A stretch of DNA of 64,000 bases from Buxus sempervirens (GCA_947561395.2 OX387188.1:35893942-35957941), one strand, 5' to 3'. Positions 1 to 11,400 are shown, counted from the first letter of the stretch. The notes: generated from the letters alone by a model not told the origin. Numbers and translations: made by a program.

Positions 1-550
1 GATGGTAAGGACCCTGTTCTTGAGATATCTGATGAAGACTACATGATTAGAGATGTCTCTTATTCAAACGGCTCAGTTTTAGTGGCCAAAGCCAGGGCCT
101 TTACCGATGCCTGTCCCGTTCCTGTACATAATTTCAGCTTTGCAAGCACTCCCTTCAATTATAGCTTCTCCAATATGGATCTTCACTTCTTCTACCATTG
201 CAACTCAGTTCCTGTTGAGCACCATATTTACCGAATTCCTTGCGCTAGCAATACGAGCCACCAATCTTTTGCTGCAATTCTCCATGAAGAACCCTTGAGG
301 CTTTTGCATCAAACGCTCAAGACATGTCAGTATTCTGCCATCTTGCCGGTGGATATGGGTGGTGAAAATGATTCTCTTGAAAGTATATTGCAGTGGGATT
401 ACAGTGATTTTTTGAAGAAGGGCTTTGTTTTGGAATGGGATGCAAGTAATTGTAATGAATGCGAGGGAAGCGGTGGGCGATGTGGATTTGATAATAAACA
501 TTTCTGTTGCTTTTGTAGCGATGGACCCCATAGCAGGAGCTGCAAAGATG
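1..550 (+). CDS. LRK10L receptor ectodomain exon, subtype A (5' end outside window)
   Basis: This is the C-terminal two thirds of a GUB_WAK_bind/WAK_assoc ectodomain, open in frame 1 from base 1. It shows the family cysteine pattern ending in NECEGSGGRCGFD and a CFCSDG segment, followed by SCKDG. The Trp found in sister copies (WCFC) is Cys here (CCFC). The exon ends at AAAGATG with a GTAAGT donor at 551, phase 1, as in the A copies at 50845 and 55107. Without splicing the frame would end at 603. No kinase exon of its own follows: the next exon is a B-type ectodomain, and the next kinase begins at 6032. It is therefore either an orphan, or an alternative first exon for that kinase. The open frame is seen; the role as receptor ectodomain is family knowledge. 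Confidence 0.8.
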
Positions 551-1179
551 GTAAGTCGATTGATCTGTTCATCCTTTTGATCTTCCCTAAATTCTCAATT
601 TGATTTTTTGCCTCGAGTCCTTGCGAAAGAACATCAAGACCAAGTTCTTACTCTGTTGTTTGCTCCTTTTTTCTTATCTCCTGCTCAGTATTCTTCTCTG
701 AGTAACCAAGAAAGTTTGAATTTTGTGTTTGGATACTAACTAGATTTAATCAACTAAGATTTTATCTGAATGAAGCACTTTATGTAAACGGGATTTTTTC
801 TTCTTTTTACCTCTTTTAACTTTCTTGTAGAATAGCCAGGAATCTTGTAGATTGCAACCTACCATAGAGAAGCAAGTATCAAGAGATTTGATGAAGATGG
901 TCAAATCATGCGTGTCGTTTGGTGGGTCAATTAGTTGACTTTTTCTGATGACCAATTAGCTGGTGGGTATAATTCAACAGTCAATATCTGAGGCAAGTGG
1001 AAAACTGTACAAAATGGAGTCTTTGGTAAGACTTCACAAAGGAAATAAAGCCAACCTCAGAAAAATAATGTTTAATATTTCCTTCCCACAACTACAATAC
1101 TCAAATCACGCATTCCTTATCCTTACCCCCCCTGGCATCATCTTCATTGTTTGTTTCTCCATCAACCTTTGCAACCCAA
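551..1179 (+). promoter_or_regulatory. Intergenic stretch and putative promoter of the B-type receptor
   Basis: No coding potential is seen. From about 840 onward the sequence matches the region upstream of the B-type copy at 44385 (about 44127 onward), so it is part of the duplicated block. A W-box core TTGACT lies at 935-940, and another lies at 44096-44101 in the sister promoter. WRKY binding is only an inference. Confidence 0.35.
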
Positions 1180-1972
1180 ATGAATAACATAAAATTGTTC
1201 CAGTTACCCTTTTCTCTTTTGATAAATATAGCCACCTTTATTGTCTTCTTTCTACCAGTATTATCTCTGTGTGATGAGCCTGCTGACAAGCATTTCAGCA
1301 ACTGCTACCCAATTAGCTGTGGGAGTGGCCCAAACATAAGCTATCCTTTCTGGGTGTCTGGTAGGCAAGAACCCTATTGTGGTTTTCCTGGATTTTCAGT
1401 CTTCTGCAGGAACAGAGAACCAATCTTCAATATGTCTGGTAATGACTACATCATTCAGAAAATCTTTGACAAAAACCATTCTGTCTTGGTTGCCAACACC
1501 CGAGCATCAGACCAAAAGTGTCCCCTTACTGTTCAAAATCTTACCCTCCCTGGTACCCTTTTTGAATTTGGCCCTGCCCATGTCAATCTTTTCCTCTTCT
1601 TAGATTGCACCGCACACCTTCCTACTGAAATTTTAAGCCATCGTATCGACTGTGTCACTGGTGATCCCACCCGTCCTTCTTTAGCCTTCTTTAGTAATGA
1701 TCCCATCTTGAAGAAGAACTCAAGCGTTTTGAGAGATTGTGGAACTTCATTGGTTTCACCTGTTGACCAATATGGAGATGTGAGTGAAGCAACATTTGAT
1801 ATGAATTACACAGAACTGTTGAGAAAAGGATTTCTTCTGAAATGGAAAGCCAGCAACTGTAGTGAGTGTGAAGAAAGCGGTGGACGTTGTGGCTTTAACT
1901 TAGAGACATACAAATTCGCTTGTTTCTGTCCTGATCGACCGCATCTCAGGAGTTGTAGAACTACTACTACTA
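1180..1972 (+). CDS. LRK10L receptor, subtype B, exon 1 (signal peptide and ectodomain)
   Basis: The start is ATG 1180 (MNNIKLF), which gives a signal peptide of about 31 residues ending near LSLC. The in-frame codons before it back to 1147 lack signal character, and the sister gene at 44385 starts identically. The ectodomain opens with NCYPISCGSG and ISYPFW (GUB_WAK_bind), carries many N-glycosylation sequons, and closes with a WAK_assoc motif CEESGGRCGF and ACFCPDRP. The exon has 264 codons plus one base. The donor GTAAGG is at 1973, phase 1. Joined to exons 6032-6064 and 6232-7343 it gives an uninterrupted frame of 645 residues. Intron 1 is about 4.06 kb and holds most of the local transposons. 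Confidence 0.88.
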
Positions 1973-3210
1973 GTAAGGCCTTCCGAGACCTCCTTTACCC
2001 TTTCACATTTCTTTCTTTATGTTTTCATGATTAGTTGGTTTTAGACTTGGAGAAATTTAATTGTATAAGATGTCTGTTTATCCTATTGGATTTTCCTTTC
2101 CTTTTATCGTTTTCAGATGTTATAAGATATTACTTTGAATTCTAAATAGGAAATTAGAATCTCAAAAAAATATATATTAAAAGTGGGAAATTAGAAGATC
2201 AGAGACTCACATATGTAATTTTGATGCAGTTTTTTCATGTGTTTTTCACAATCTTAGTACTGGAGGTAGGAATTACGGAAATTTAATTATCTTTCGAGAA
2301 CCTGAGTGCCTCTGGTTCTTGCAGAGGCCTGAGTAAATGAAATAATTGGAACAAGGGAGTACACAGATCATTTAAAGGAGTAGTTAATGTGAAGGAAAGA
2401 AGATCTGTTTTGGATAAAAAAATACAAAGCCTGATTTGGTTTTCACACACAAAAAATAGCACGTATTCTCATTTATATATATTGTTATAAGTGATAAGAT
2501 TTAACTAATAAGAGTTACGAGAGATTAGTACAAGTGATTTTTGAAACCACGAGTTGAATCTGTAACTTTATATGCTCTAAGTCCAATCTTCAATTGAACA
2601 AGACCTCACCTGCATATTTTTTTCTTTTAATTCTCCGCATCTGGACAGTACCTCTTCATGTACCCTACTTGTGACAATAATGGCACTCAATCTTGTCTAA
2701 TTCTTTCTGAGACGGGGATTTTGATCTGGAAACTTTGTTCAGACTGTTACTAGCCTCCAATTCTTCAGCTTCGATCTTGACTCCGTGCTCCAGATACCTT
2801 ACTTTCTCAACGCCCTTAGAGTATAGGGATGAATTAACATCCTCCACTGAAATAATATCCCTCCCATAGAGCATAGTAGTCATGAAATGCTCGTAAGAGT
2901 TGGATAGATAACATAACAAAATCATTTCTTGGTCCCCATCTTAAATTTTAACGTCAATATTTTTCAGATCCATGATAAATTATAAACATCAGTATGATCC
3001 TTAAGGGCCCGATTGGTTCGCGGAATCAGGGGTTGGAATTGGGGTAAGAATTTTTTATTGGTTAAATATTTGGAATTTGGAATTGGAATTAAGGCCCAAT
3101 TCCACAGAATTAGCTTATAGGCTATTTTTGAAGTTACCTAATTCCCTACTAAATCGAAAGAATTGGGGATACGAGATAGAGAATTAGAAGCACAATATAT
3201 GCTCGACAAA

Positions 3211-3600
3211 TAGAGCTGGGAAAATGCAACCCGACCCGAGTTAAATGGGTTTGGGTTGACTCGTTTATTAATTGGGTTGGGGTTTCCCCAACCCGCCAGT
3301 AATTGGGTCAACCCGACTATGACCCGGAAACCCGACGAGTAACCCGATTAAAAAAAAAATAGACAAAAGTGGCTTGTCCCGACCCGATTAACCCCCAACC
3401 CGACCCAAACACGGTACAGCCCTATCCAATTAACCCTAAACCCTATTTTAATCATATTTTTTGAAAAATAAAAAATAATAATTAACGGGTTGGCGGGTTG
3501 GGGTTTTCCAACCTGCCTTAATTTAGTTTAACCCTAACTCGACCCAATTAAACCCCAACCCTATTATGACCCAACCTAACCTGACCCTTTGCCAGCTATA
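3211..3600. mobile_element. Nested hAT-like MITE with ACCCG subterminal repeats
   Basis: The left end is TAGAGCTGGGAAA and the right end reads TATAGCTGGCAAA in reverse complement. Flanking 8-mers TCGACAAA (3203-3210) and CCGATAAA (3601-3608) match at 6 of 8 positions, consistent with an old 8-bp target duplication. Both halves carry many copies of AACCCG or CGGGTT, like the two larger elements at 26848 and 28552. It has no coding capacity. It lies wholly inside the Harbinger-like element and so is younger than it. Confidence 0.65.
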
Positions 3601-3659
3601 CCGATAAAGAAGCTACCAAATCTCATTATCCTCTTCCTCACTAGTGTTGCAGGGACTAG

Positions 3660-3760
3660 TACGTATCTTCTCCCTTCTTCTCTCTCTCTCTCATCCATCT
3701 CTCTATCTCCCTTGTTTCCTCTCTCTCCTTCTATATTTCTCTCTCTTCTGTTTCCACTTG
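3660..3760. repeat. CT-rich low-complexity tract
   Basis: A pyrimidine-rich run with repeated TCTCTC lies in the right part of the Harbinger-like element. A short open frame across it is compositional only. Confidence 0.6.
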
Positions 3761-4599
3761 CTTTGACCTATCGAGTTGATCATAATCCTTTGGTCATACA
3801 TGGAGGACTTGATTAAGACAAAAATATTATTAAAACCCAGTAGTGTTGTTTTGGTTTTGGTTGCAGAGAATGGATTATTGGAATTCATATGTCATGATAA
3901 TTAGTCATTGGTGTTATAATTAACATGGGAATGATATAAATGAATTCTTCATAAGTTCATCCAATCAGTGGAATTGGATTTTAAAACAATTCTTCATGGA
4001 ATTGTAATTCCAAATTTCAATTCTCTTGCCATCCAATCACAATAATTTCAATTCTACCCAATTCCAATTCTTGATGAATTAGAATTGGAATTATAATTCT
4101 TAATTCCAATTCTAATTCATTGAACCAATCGGGGCCTAATGGTATTACCTTCCTTTATCTATAAAATATAAAGCCTTTGCTTCACATACAAGTGGTTACA
4201 GAGAGGGATTTTGTGATATAAAGGTGATTTTGTGATATAAAGGCACTCCATCTTGAGTGACAATGTTACTACTGACAGTTTATTGACAATCTTAGGTAGG
4301 ACTTCATTTGCCAAGCACAGTTGAAACACACTGAGAGCCTTAGCAACAAGCTCTTCCTTCTCATTTTTTATGATAAAATCAAATAATTTCTCCTTGCCCT
4401 TCTAAGCTCTATGTAGGTTCTGTAGTGTTAACAAAGCATGCATATTTAGTTACCATGAACTGAAGTTGTTTTGCCCATCAAATTTCTTAACTTTGTATTG
4501 AGTAATTGTCACATCACAAAATCTAGAGGCTCTGATACCAGATTGTGGGGGGAATCACGAACAAGATGACAAGACAAAAAAGGAAATAAGAAAAACAAT

Positions 4600-5590
4600 C
4601 AGACACAAATGGTGCTGGAGCTTAATGTGGATGGTAGTTTTATGGGAGATACAAGTGTGTCAGGCATTGGTGGGATCCTTAGGGAACACTTGGGTCAAAC
4701 TATCTTCCTTTTTAGTGGTCCAATTGGGGGTGATGCTCTTAGGGCAAAGCTCGTAGCAGTTATCATGGGTTTGTCCTTGGCAAGGAGTAAGGACTACCAC
4801 CATTTTATAGTTGAAAGCAAGGTTTACAATTTCGGCGGCACGCCGCGGCGTGCTGCCGAAATTTCGATTTTTGGACCCCCGGCGATGCGTTTCGCCAGGG
4901 GAAATCGCTGGGGGCGCATCGTTGGTGACTTGATCGCAATTTCGACGATTTGTCACCAAAACAAGGCAGCGTGTTGAGCGAAACGGAACGAAACGGGCGA
5001 AATGTAAAAAAATGTATTTTTTATTGGCGAATCGGACCGGCGTGCCGACGAAATTTCCCTAAAATCAGAAAAACCCAATTTTTGCCCATTGTTTGCTTAT
5101 TTTTTGTTTTTTTTTATTTTCCGCCGTTTCGGCGGCATGCCGCCGAAATTTCGTTTTGGCCAATGGGCGGCGCGCCCACTGGCACCGAAATTGCAAACCT
5201 TGGTTGAAAGAGATTTTGCAACGATGTTTAACTAGATGACAAAGAAGACGCAAGGCTCATGGAAGATGAGATATATATGTAATCAGAAAGGCACGATCCC
5301 TAGCTTCTTCATTGAACTTCTCATTCAATCATATTCTTAGATCGGGCAATGAGTAGCTGATTTCTTGGCAAAAGCAGGAGTTAATAGATCTGGTCTTTTT
5401 GTTGTTTCCCGTGTTGATGATGCTGTGGGTGTAGGGTAATTATTATGGACGAGGTATTGGAAGGGGGCCACTTGAATGTGGTTGTACTATGTTTTTTTTC
5501 TTTTGGGTTAGGCTCTTCGGAGTATGATCTTGTACATTTTCTATCCTTATTTTATATCAGACCTTCATTAATCATCAAAAAGAAAAAGAA
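4600..5590 (+). pseudogene. 3' end of a LINE (RNase H remnant) in intron 1
   Basis: Translation from 4609 gives LELNVDGSFMGDTSVSGIGG, a plant LINE RNase H (RVT_3) motif. A later piece reads like VADFLAKAGVNR near 5355, the usual end of that domain, with stops between. The 3' part has the typical plant LINE tail (TTTATATCAGACCTTCATTA) and an A-rich end at about 5570-5600. A MITE (4818-5202) interrupts it. The sister intron carries the same remnant at 46690-47310 without the MITE. Confidence 0.7.
4818..5202. mobile_element. hAT-like MITE with palindromic GGCGGC core (copy 1)
   Basis: The ends are CAAGGTTTACAATTTCGG and, in reverse complement, CAAGGTTTGCAATTTCGG. There is a perfect 8-bp target duplication GTTGAAAG at 4810-4817 and 5203-5210. 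The paralogous LINE fragment at about 46895 has the empty site. The inside contains strong palindromes such as CGGCGGCATGCCGCCG near 5130 and has GC content well above its neighbours. It is non-coding. Sister copies are at 30181, 38770 and, truncated, before 28219. Confidence 0.82.
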
Positions 5591-6031
5591 AAAAATCAAT
5601 CACAAACATGGTAATTATATCCAGTGCTTTCCGTTTGCTCCAAGACCCCATAGCGATATGTTTTGCAAGGTAAAAATCATCAAATTGCATTTGTGGCAAT
5701 TTTTGGCTGCATGCTAGCGAAACACAGCGGCATATCAAGCAAAAATGTTGAGGCGCACGTGTGTGTGGGGGGGCCTGGGGGGGAACACAAAATATTTTTG
5801 GGACAGCACAAGGCGAAATTTCGCTTGATTTGGGTAAAATTTCCCCAAATCTAAAAAAAAAAAAAACACAACAGTTTGTATAATAAAATGTCAAAAATGA
5901 AATGTGTTTGTGTAATTGATTCAGAAAAAATTCTCACTTGTTTAGCGTGAATGATGATGCCAACATTGTGCATATATAAAAAGCAAAATTTTCAGCTAAC
6001 AAATTGTGGCATTTCATGATTGTTGTTTCAG
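5591..6031 (+). other. End of intron 1, no further feature seen
   Basis: AT-rich intron sequence, shared with the other B-type loci (about 47300-47738 and 29320-29477). No gene is seen. It ends in the acceptor GTTTCAG before exon 2. Confidence 0.5.
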
Positions 6032-7343
6032 ATAGGAGAAATCTTACCATGAAGCTTTTAACAGGTATGAAACTCCTCAAATTGAATTCATGTTTAGTCA
6101 TTTCTTGGAAATTTAAAAATAGCCACTCAACATTCCCTACACGTAGTTTATAGAAATAATAGATACGCTCTAGTTCCTCCATCACCACATGGCTCATCTA
6201 ACCTTTCTTTTCTTTTTTTTTGTAAATTCAGGCTTTCTTCCTGCTGGATTTCTACTTGTGGTCACTACAGTCCTAATCTGCTGGTTTATCAGGAAAAATT
6301 CATCAGAAAAAGTAGTAATCCTTGGGAAGAAGGGAATGAAGAATGGAGATGTGGAGGCCTTTCTAAGGAATCATGGATCTTTAGCTCAAAAAAGATACAG
6401 ATATTCAGCTGTAAAGAAAATGATCAATTCCTTCAAAGAAAAATTAGGTCAAGGAGGCTATGGTGGTGTGTACAAAGGAAAGCTAATTGATGGCCGCCTT
6501 GTGGCAGTTAAGGTTTTGAGTGAATCCAAAGGCAATGGAGAAGAATTCATAAATGAGTTAGCAAGCATTAGCAGGACTTCCCATGTTAATGTTGTCAATC
6601 TCTTAGGTTTCTGCTTTGAGGGGTCTAAAAGAGCTCTCATCTATGAGTTCATGCCTAATGGATCTCTTGAAAAGATAATATATGATGAACAATCTATGAA
6701 GAACCGTCGATTGGGATGGGAAACACTACACCAAATTGCAGTTGGCATTGCTCAAGGACTCAAGTACTTGCACCGCGGTTGCAACACTCGCATTTTGCAT
6801 TTTGACATAAAGCCTCATAACATACTTCTAGATGAGGACTTCTGCCCAAAGATTTCTGATTTTGGCCTTGCTAAACTATGCAATAGAAAAGAGAGTATTA
6901 TATCTATGTTGGGTGCAAGAGGTACTCCAGGATATATCGCCCCAGAAGTGTTCTCTAGAAACTTCGGTGGAGTCTCACACAAATCTGATGTCTACAGTTA
7001 TGGAATGATGGTTTTGGAAATGGTTGGGGGAAGAAAGAACATTAATGTAGGTGTTGATAAGATCAGTGAAATATATTTTCCACATTGGATCTACATGAAT
7101 TTTCAACACTCTGGGCATCTAGGATTGCATGGAATTTTCAACGAAGAGGATGACAAAATGGCAAGGAAGATGGTTTTAGTGGGTTTGTGGTGCATACAAA
7201 ATAATCCATCGGATCGGCCATCGATTAGCAAGGTGCTGGAGATGCTGGAAGGAAGTCTTGAATGCATAGAAGTGCCACCCAAGCCTTTCTTATCCTCTCC
7301 TTCAAGGTCACTAGCTGGTTCTCCCGCCAGATCAACATCATAA
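6032..7343 (+). CDS. LRK10L receptor, subtype B, exons 2-3 (transmembrane helix and non-RD kinase)
   Basis: Exon 2 (6032-6064, 33 nt) codes for DRRNLTMKLLT. Exon 3 begins at 6232 after the TTCAG acceptor and codes for a helix [19 protein letters not shown], then a juxtamembrane part and the kinase. Seen: P-loop [11 protein letters not shown] near 6445, VAVK lysine near 6505, catalytic loop HFDIKPHN near 6797 (Phe replaces the Arg of HRD), DFG near 6858, APE near 6942, and DRPS near 7213. The C-terminal tail is short and rich in Ser and Pro. All catalytic residues are present. It completes the gene begun at 1180. By family knowledge it is a plasma-membrane Ser/Thr kinase of the immune-receptor type. 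The substrate is unknown. Confidence 0.9.
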
Positions 7344-7813
7344 AGAGAATAAAGAACATGTTAAGAATCATTGTAATGCAAGATCAATAATGTCAACTCC
7401 ATTAGTATTGTTCTAGGAAGAGATACATACCATGGTAAAATGTCTATTGTGTATGAACTAGTACACGGTGGTTAATCCCAAGAACTAGATCCTACTGCAA
7501 GCGAAGAACGTAATATCAGGCTTGGAATTATTAAGCCACAAAAAAATTATTGTCTACAGTTACATACCTGAATTCAAAAGGACGGATGGAATTCTTGCAT
7601 TCTTGTGATAAAAGTTGTTGAACCTAATACAATTACATAAATATCATAATGAATAAAAATGATTATTATTCAATTTTGATTACAAAATTTGCATTGAATA
7701 TTGTATGAGATTCCTGATCATGAAAATCTTCCTCATTTTCAGTTACATTTGTGCTATGAAAGAAACTCGTGTTGAGGCTTTCTAGTCTCATGTGTGAGAT
7801 TGCAGTTTTCAGG
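7344..7813 (+). other. 3' UTR and spacer after the B-type receptor
   Basis: Non-coding. It is repeated after the dead B-type kinase (31140-31503) and in part after 49050, so it belongs to the duplicated block. Confidence 0.5.
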
Positions 7814-8220
7814 TAGGAGATTGGAATAACTATACTGTGATCGAGATCATTTCCGTCACCTATCGCGTTCTGTCATTGAATCAAATCAACCGGAGTCTGG
7901 TAATAGATCGAGTTGACTTGTGGAACGATCCTTGTACGGAGAATTATATTAATACCACCATGAATCAGAGCCTCTTCTCCCACTCATCCAATATTGGCAA
8001 GGTGGCTTTGATCTACAATTGCAGCTCCTTGAACTCAACCATTCAAATTCCGGGCGTATCGCTTAATTAAGAACAGATTTAGCCATCTCACCGGGAATGA
8101 TGAGTGCAGGGATTCTTACTTCGTGTACGACGAGTACATCTCCAGCTTTAGAGAACATGTAGATGGGGTATGCCAGAAGAAACTGAAAAAACTTTCGTCA
8201 CAGCAGTCCAATGCAAATTT
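7814..8220 (+). pseudogene. C-subtype ectodomain fragment, frameshifted
   Basis: The frame reads VIEIISVTYRVLSLNQINRS and later DPCTENYINTT and VALIYNC, which match the middle of the intact C ectodomain at 37310-37500. A stop comes at 8068-8070. The next part, with YFVYDEYISSF, continues in another frame, so at least one indel lies near 8065. The signal peptide, the YPFWG start and the C-terminal Cys-rich part are all missing. A sister fragment lies at 31504-31975. Pseudogene. Confidence 0.75.
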
Positions 8221-8600
8221 AAGAATTAAGGGTAGAAGTTGATCAAACTGCAGATTAAGCAACATGATAGAAAAAAACTTCCGAGTACCGTTGGCGCACG
8301 GATGGAAATCTTCTACACCGAAATTGCGAGTGCACACATGATTGGCCATAATGGTTGAGAACTTCATCCCTGAAATTGCACACAATCATCGAACTTTGTG
8401 ACTTGTGAGGAAAAGAGAATATCGATTTGGAGTCTGTGGGAATCAGAGACAAGAAGTCTCTGCTCTTACCCACAAAAAAGATAAATAAATAGGACTTAGA
8501 AGTCGCTGCTTCCACAATACTACTATTGGTAGCAGTTTCTTATGACAATTCAACTGAGAGCCGCCTTAGTCTAGACTCTAGTCTGTGGTCAAGAAAAGAT
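8221..8600 (+). other. Non-coding remnant of the C-type upstream region
   Basis: It aligns with 36780-36945, just 5' of the intact C gene, up to about 8570 (GAGCCGCCTTAG). Beyond that the two blocks diverge. The counterpart of 36945-37312, holding promoter and signal peptide, is absent here. Confidence 0.5.
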
Positions 8601-9505
8601 TAGTGACCATTTACGCGTATTAGGATGTGCTTGCTGACGTTAGGGCCAGCTGCTAATACAATCTTAAAATACGAATTGAGGTGGTGTTAAAAGGGACATT
8701 TTACTAAACATTGAAGAGATAAAGAATGACCTGAAGACTACAATTATTAACATCTTTTGCTATTAATTAGTGCAGCCAAGCTTTCTCTTTGAAAGTAAAA
8801 CGCAGAGAGCAAAAGAAGATGGTATCTATAAGGACCGGGTCAACTTTTCAACATTCACCAGACTTCACCCTATTGGCTAGTCAAAGATCTTGAGTGGATA
8901 GTAAATTGGAGGGTTGAGATTAAGTCTCACACCCTAAGGACTAGATGGGTATTATGAATATAATTAAAGGGTATTAAAGAAATTTTACTTCATAAGTATA
9001 AATGAGGATTAGGGTTATCTTGTTATAGTTTCTTTTAGCAACACTGATTTGGGGTTTTGTACTTGACGACTAGGAGAGAGGAGGCTTTGACGTTGAGTTT
9101 CTTTTGTTGGGTATTCAAAAAAGCAACAGCCAGGTAGGTGCTGTTATTTCCTTCTTTATAAATTGATTTACTAGAATATAGCAGAATCTGACTATGACTG
9201 TTTGACCATTCTATTGATTCATGAATGTATGAACCATGTGAATTATTTATTTTATTTCGTTTTTGTATGGCTTCTTTTGTTTTGTTCAATGTACGTCTTG
9301 TTTGATAAAGAGAAAACAGATGCCTGTTCATATGCATTGTGTTGTTTTGGGAAGAGGTAGAGAGAAAAGAGAGAACGAGAGTAAGGGGCAAGGGACATCA
9401 GCCCCTTTTTGATTTGTAGAAAGAAGAAAAATAAATAATAAACGAGCGATGAATGAAAGAGAAAGAAAATGACGACAGAAGCTTTTCTGAAGTTCAGTGA
9501 AAAAC

Positions 9506-9713
9506 AGGTCTTGACTATTTGTTAAATAAAATCAATTTTTATATTTAGGTTCAGGTACAGAACTAAAAAAGAGGTCTTGACTATTTCTTAAATAAAATCA
9601 ATTTTTATATTTAGGTTAAGGTACAGAACAGAGAAAGACGACAGAATCTTTCTTCGTTTTGTGATAATGAGGTCATGCTTATTTCTTAAATAAAATCAAT
9701 TTTTATTTGGTGC
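9506..9713. repeat. Three imperfect direct repeats of about 60 bp
   Basis: The phrase TTAAATAAAATCAATTTTTA recurs three times (about 9518, 9584 and 9683). Each copy is preceded by AGGTC, and the first two are followed by ATTTAGGTT and GGTACAGAAC. Confidence 0.75.
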
Positions 9714-10028
9714 TGTATACTTATTCTTAAATAGTTTGTTTAAAGGAAGAAAAAGGGATTCAATTCTTTTACTTTGGTTTGAGAAAAGGACAAAAGCATT
9801 GATTACATAAATAATTAAATTTAGGGATTATGAACTATTATTTAAATACTTTGAATTTAAGAAAAAAGAGAACCTGCAAGACAGAGAACCAGTGTGACTT
9901 TCAGGTTTAAGGGAAAAGAGGTAAATCATTCCTTGTTTATTTAAATACTTAAGGCCATGTATCAAAAATATTTAGCGTTTAGGGAATTGTTTCTTTGGAA
10001 TCTGCTTGTTATTCAATGTTGATTATTG

Positions 10029-10161
10029 GGACTTATAAAGTCTAGCAGGGTAGCAGGGGGAGAAGGACCTTTGTGATTTATAAAGTCTGGCAGGGTAGCG
10101 GGGGAGAAGGACCCATGGGACTTGTGAAATGTAGCAGGGTAGCAGGGGGAAAATACCCATT
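10029..10161. repeat. Three tandem units of about 44 bp
   Basis: Units containing AGCAGGGTAGCAGGGGGA and TATAAAGTCT-like sequence follow one another at about 10029, 10073 and 10117. The G-rich runs explain a spurious - strand frame rich in Pro, Tyr and Ser. Confidence 0.75.
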
Positions 10162-10801
10162 GATACAGAAGAACCTCCAATTGTGTGATTGATTGTATGT
10201 GTAATGCTTGCATATGGGATATGTGAATTCTGAAAACAATGACTGTAGCACATGATATGTAATGAGATTGTTAATGATAATATTGATTTCTGCATACCTT
10301 TATATACTTGCTAAACACTAAATACAAAGATTAATTGTTATATTTTTGTGAATCTTGTTATAAGGAGAGAAATAGCTCCATCTACTAAGTTGTCGTACTC
10401 ACTCCTACTAATTAATTTTAGGTCCTGAGAGGAGCGCAGAACCAAAAAGACAGCGAACGACCTTCCTCTTAAGTTACTAGTTTTATTTTGATAGGTGGGT
10501 CTAAACACTCTTGTAGTAATGGGATTTTATTGAGATATTAATTACGTAGAAAAGTTTAATAGGAATTTTATTTATGATACTTCGACAATTTTCATTATGA
10601 GATGTTATTTAGAATCTTTGAAGTTTATTATTGGTTTTATTCTGATTTGTACATTTGTCTTCGGATTGTTGTTGGCTTACGAACGAGATCATGCCTTGGG
10701 ATACGAGCCTATGTACTTATTAAGGTTTAGTACTCGGGGCGTCAGAGTATCCCCCTGCCAACTCACCAAATTAAAACAAAGAATTGAAGTTAGCAAGGAA
10801 A

Positions 10802-11400
10802 CTATACTGTGATCGAGATAATGCCTGTCCCATACCGCGTTCTGTCAGTGAATCAAATCAACCGGAGTCTGGTAATAGCTCGACTGGACTTGTGGGACGA
10901 TCCTTGTACGGAGGATTATACTAACACCACACTTGATCAGAGCCTCTTCTCGCAATACTCCAATACTGGCAAGGTGGCTTTGTTCTACAATTGCAGCTTC
11001 CGCGACTTCTCAACCAATCCGACTCCGGGCGTATCGCTAAAGAGCAGATTTAGCTGTCCCACCGGAAATGGTGAGTGGACGTATGCTTACTTCGTATACG
11101 ACGAGTACATCTCAACCTTTAGAGAAGCTGCAAATGGGGTATGCCAGAAGAACATCGAAGTCCCAGTTCGAGAACCGGGACATGGCGACCTCGGGCGAAA
11201 TCCCGATACAATGGTTCTGCAGAGAGTTTTGAAGGGGGGTTTCGAGTTGGTGTACGCTGCTGCCGTCATCGATGCGTGTGTTAATTGCGTGGCTTCCGGT
11301 GGGAGCTGTGGAAGCAACTCGAGATGGCAAAAACACATTTGCTTTTGCAGAGATGGGCCTTACCCACAAACGTGCCCTGCTTCTTCCTCACGATCATCAG
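10802..11400 (+). pseudogene. C-subtype ectodomain exon lacking its 5' part
   Basis: The frame is open from about 10803 (TVIEIMPVPYRVLSVNQINR) to the splice donor and is collinear with 37314-37915. The signal peptide and the N-terminal GUB_WAK part (YPFWG, first Cys pairs) are missing, replaced by LTR-like sequence. The C-terminal part with CVASGGSCG and ICFCRDGPYP is intact. Two possible phase-1 donors lie 6 bp apart, GTACAG at 11401 and GTACGC at 11407; the intact sister has only the second kind. Its kinase (12875-14137) is also broken, so the whole gene is taken as dead. Confidence 0.75.

Larger units (their letters stand above)
3005..4136. mobile_element. PIF/Harbinger-like (Tourist-type) element with TAA target duplication
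   Basis: The terminal inverted repeats are GGGCCCGATTGGTTCG on the left and GGCCCCGATTGGTTCA on the right (reverse complement). TAA flanks both ends (3002-3004 and 4137-4139). The paralogous site at 46243-46245 has a single TAA with the same flanks and no insert, which proves the boundaries. The inside is rich in GAATT/AATTCC repeats and has no transposase, so it is non-autonomous. It hosts a nested hAT-like element at 3211-3600. The superfamily is assigned from the 3-bp TAA duplication and the GG-rich termini. Confidence 0.8.
2640..4545 (-). pseudogene. Fossil Ty1/copia gag and primer-binding site in intron 1
   Basis: On the - strand, translated fragments resemble a copia Gag. An N-terminal part near 4480-4390 reads like KFDGQNN and LNMHALLTL. 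A UBN2-like part at 2665-2925 ends in CHYCHK, the start of a zinc knuckle. Just 5' of gag the - strand reads TGGTATCAGAG (about 4532-4543), an initiator-Met primer-binding site. Many stops and gaps make it dead. It is split by a later element at 3005-4136. The paralogous intron at 45880-46632 carries the same fossil without that split, so the fossil predates the block duplication. Confidence 0.65.
8600..10750. mobile_element. Probable degenerate Ty3 LTR fragment
   Basis: This long non-coding tract resembles, in layout, the LTRs of the gypsy element at 17277. It has a region CGTACTCACTCCTA followed by TTTTAGGTCCTGAGAGG, then T-rich sequence, and ends near GGGGCGTCAGA (compare GGGCGTGACAG at the young LTR end). 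No target duplication or clean ends are seen, and the right side abuts a truncated C ectodomain. I infer an old LTR piece whose arrival or later deletion removed the C gene's 5' end. Confidence 0.4.

Noticed and set aside
3589-3816. Ser/Leu-rich open frame
   Set aside because: Produced by a CT-rich low-complexity tract inside a transposon.
4609-4977. 122-codon + strand open frame taken as a gene
   Set aside because: Its first half is a LINE RNase H fragment and its second half reads into the MITE at 4818. There is no conserved gene.
9506-10161. Direct repeats as a CRISPR array
   Set aside because: Only three units each, without regular spacers, in a plant nuclear context.
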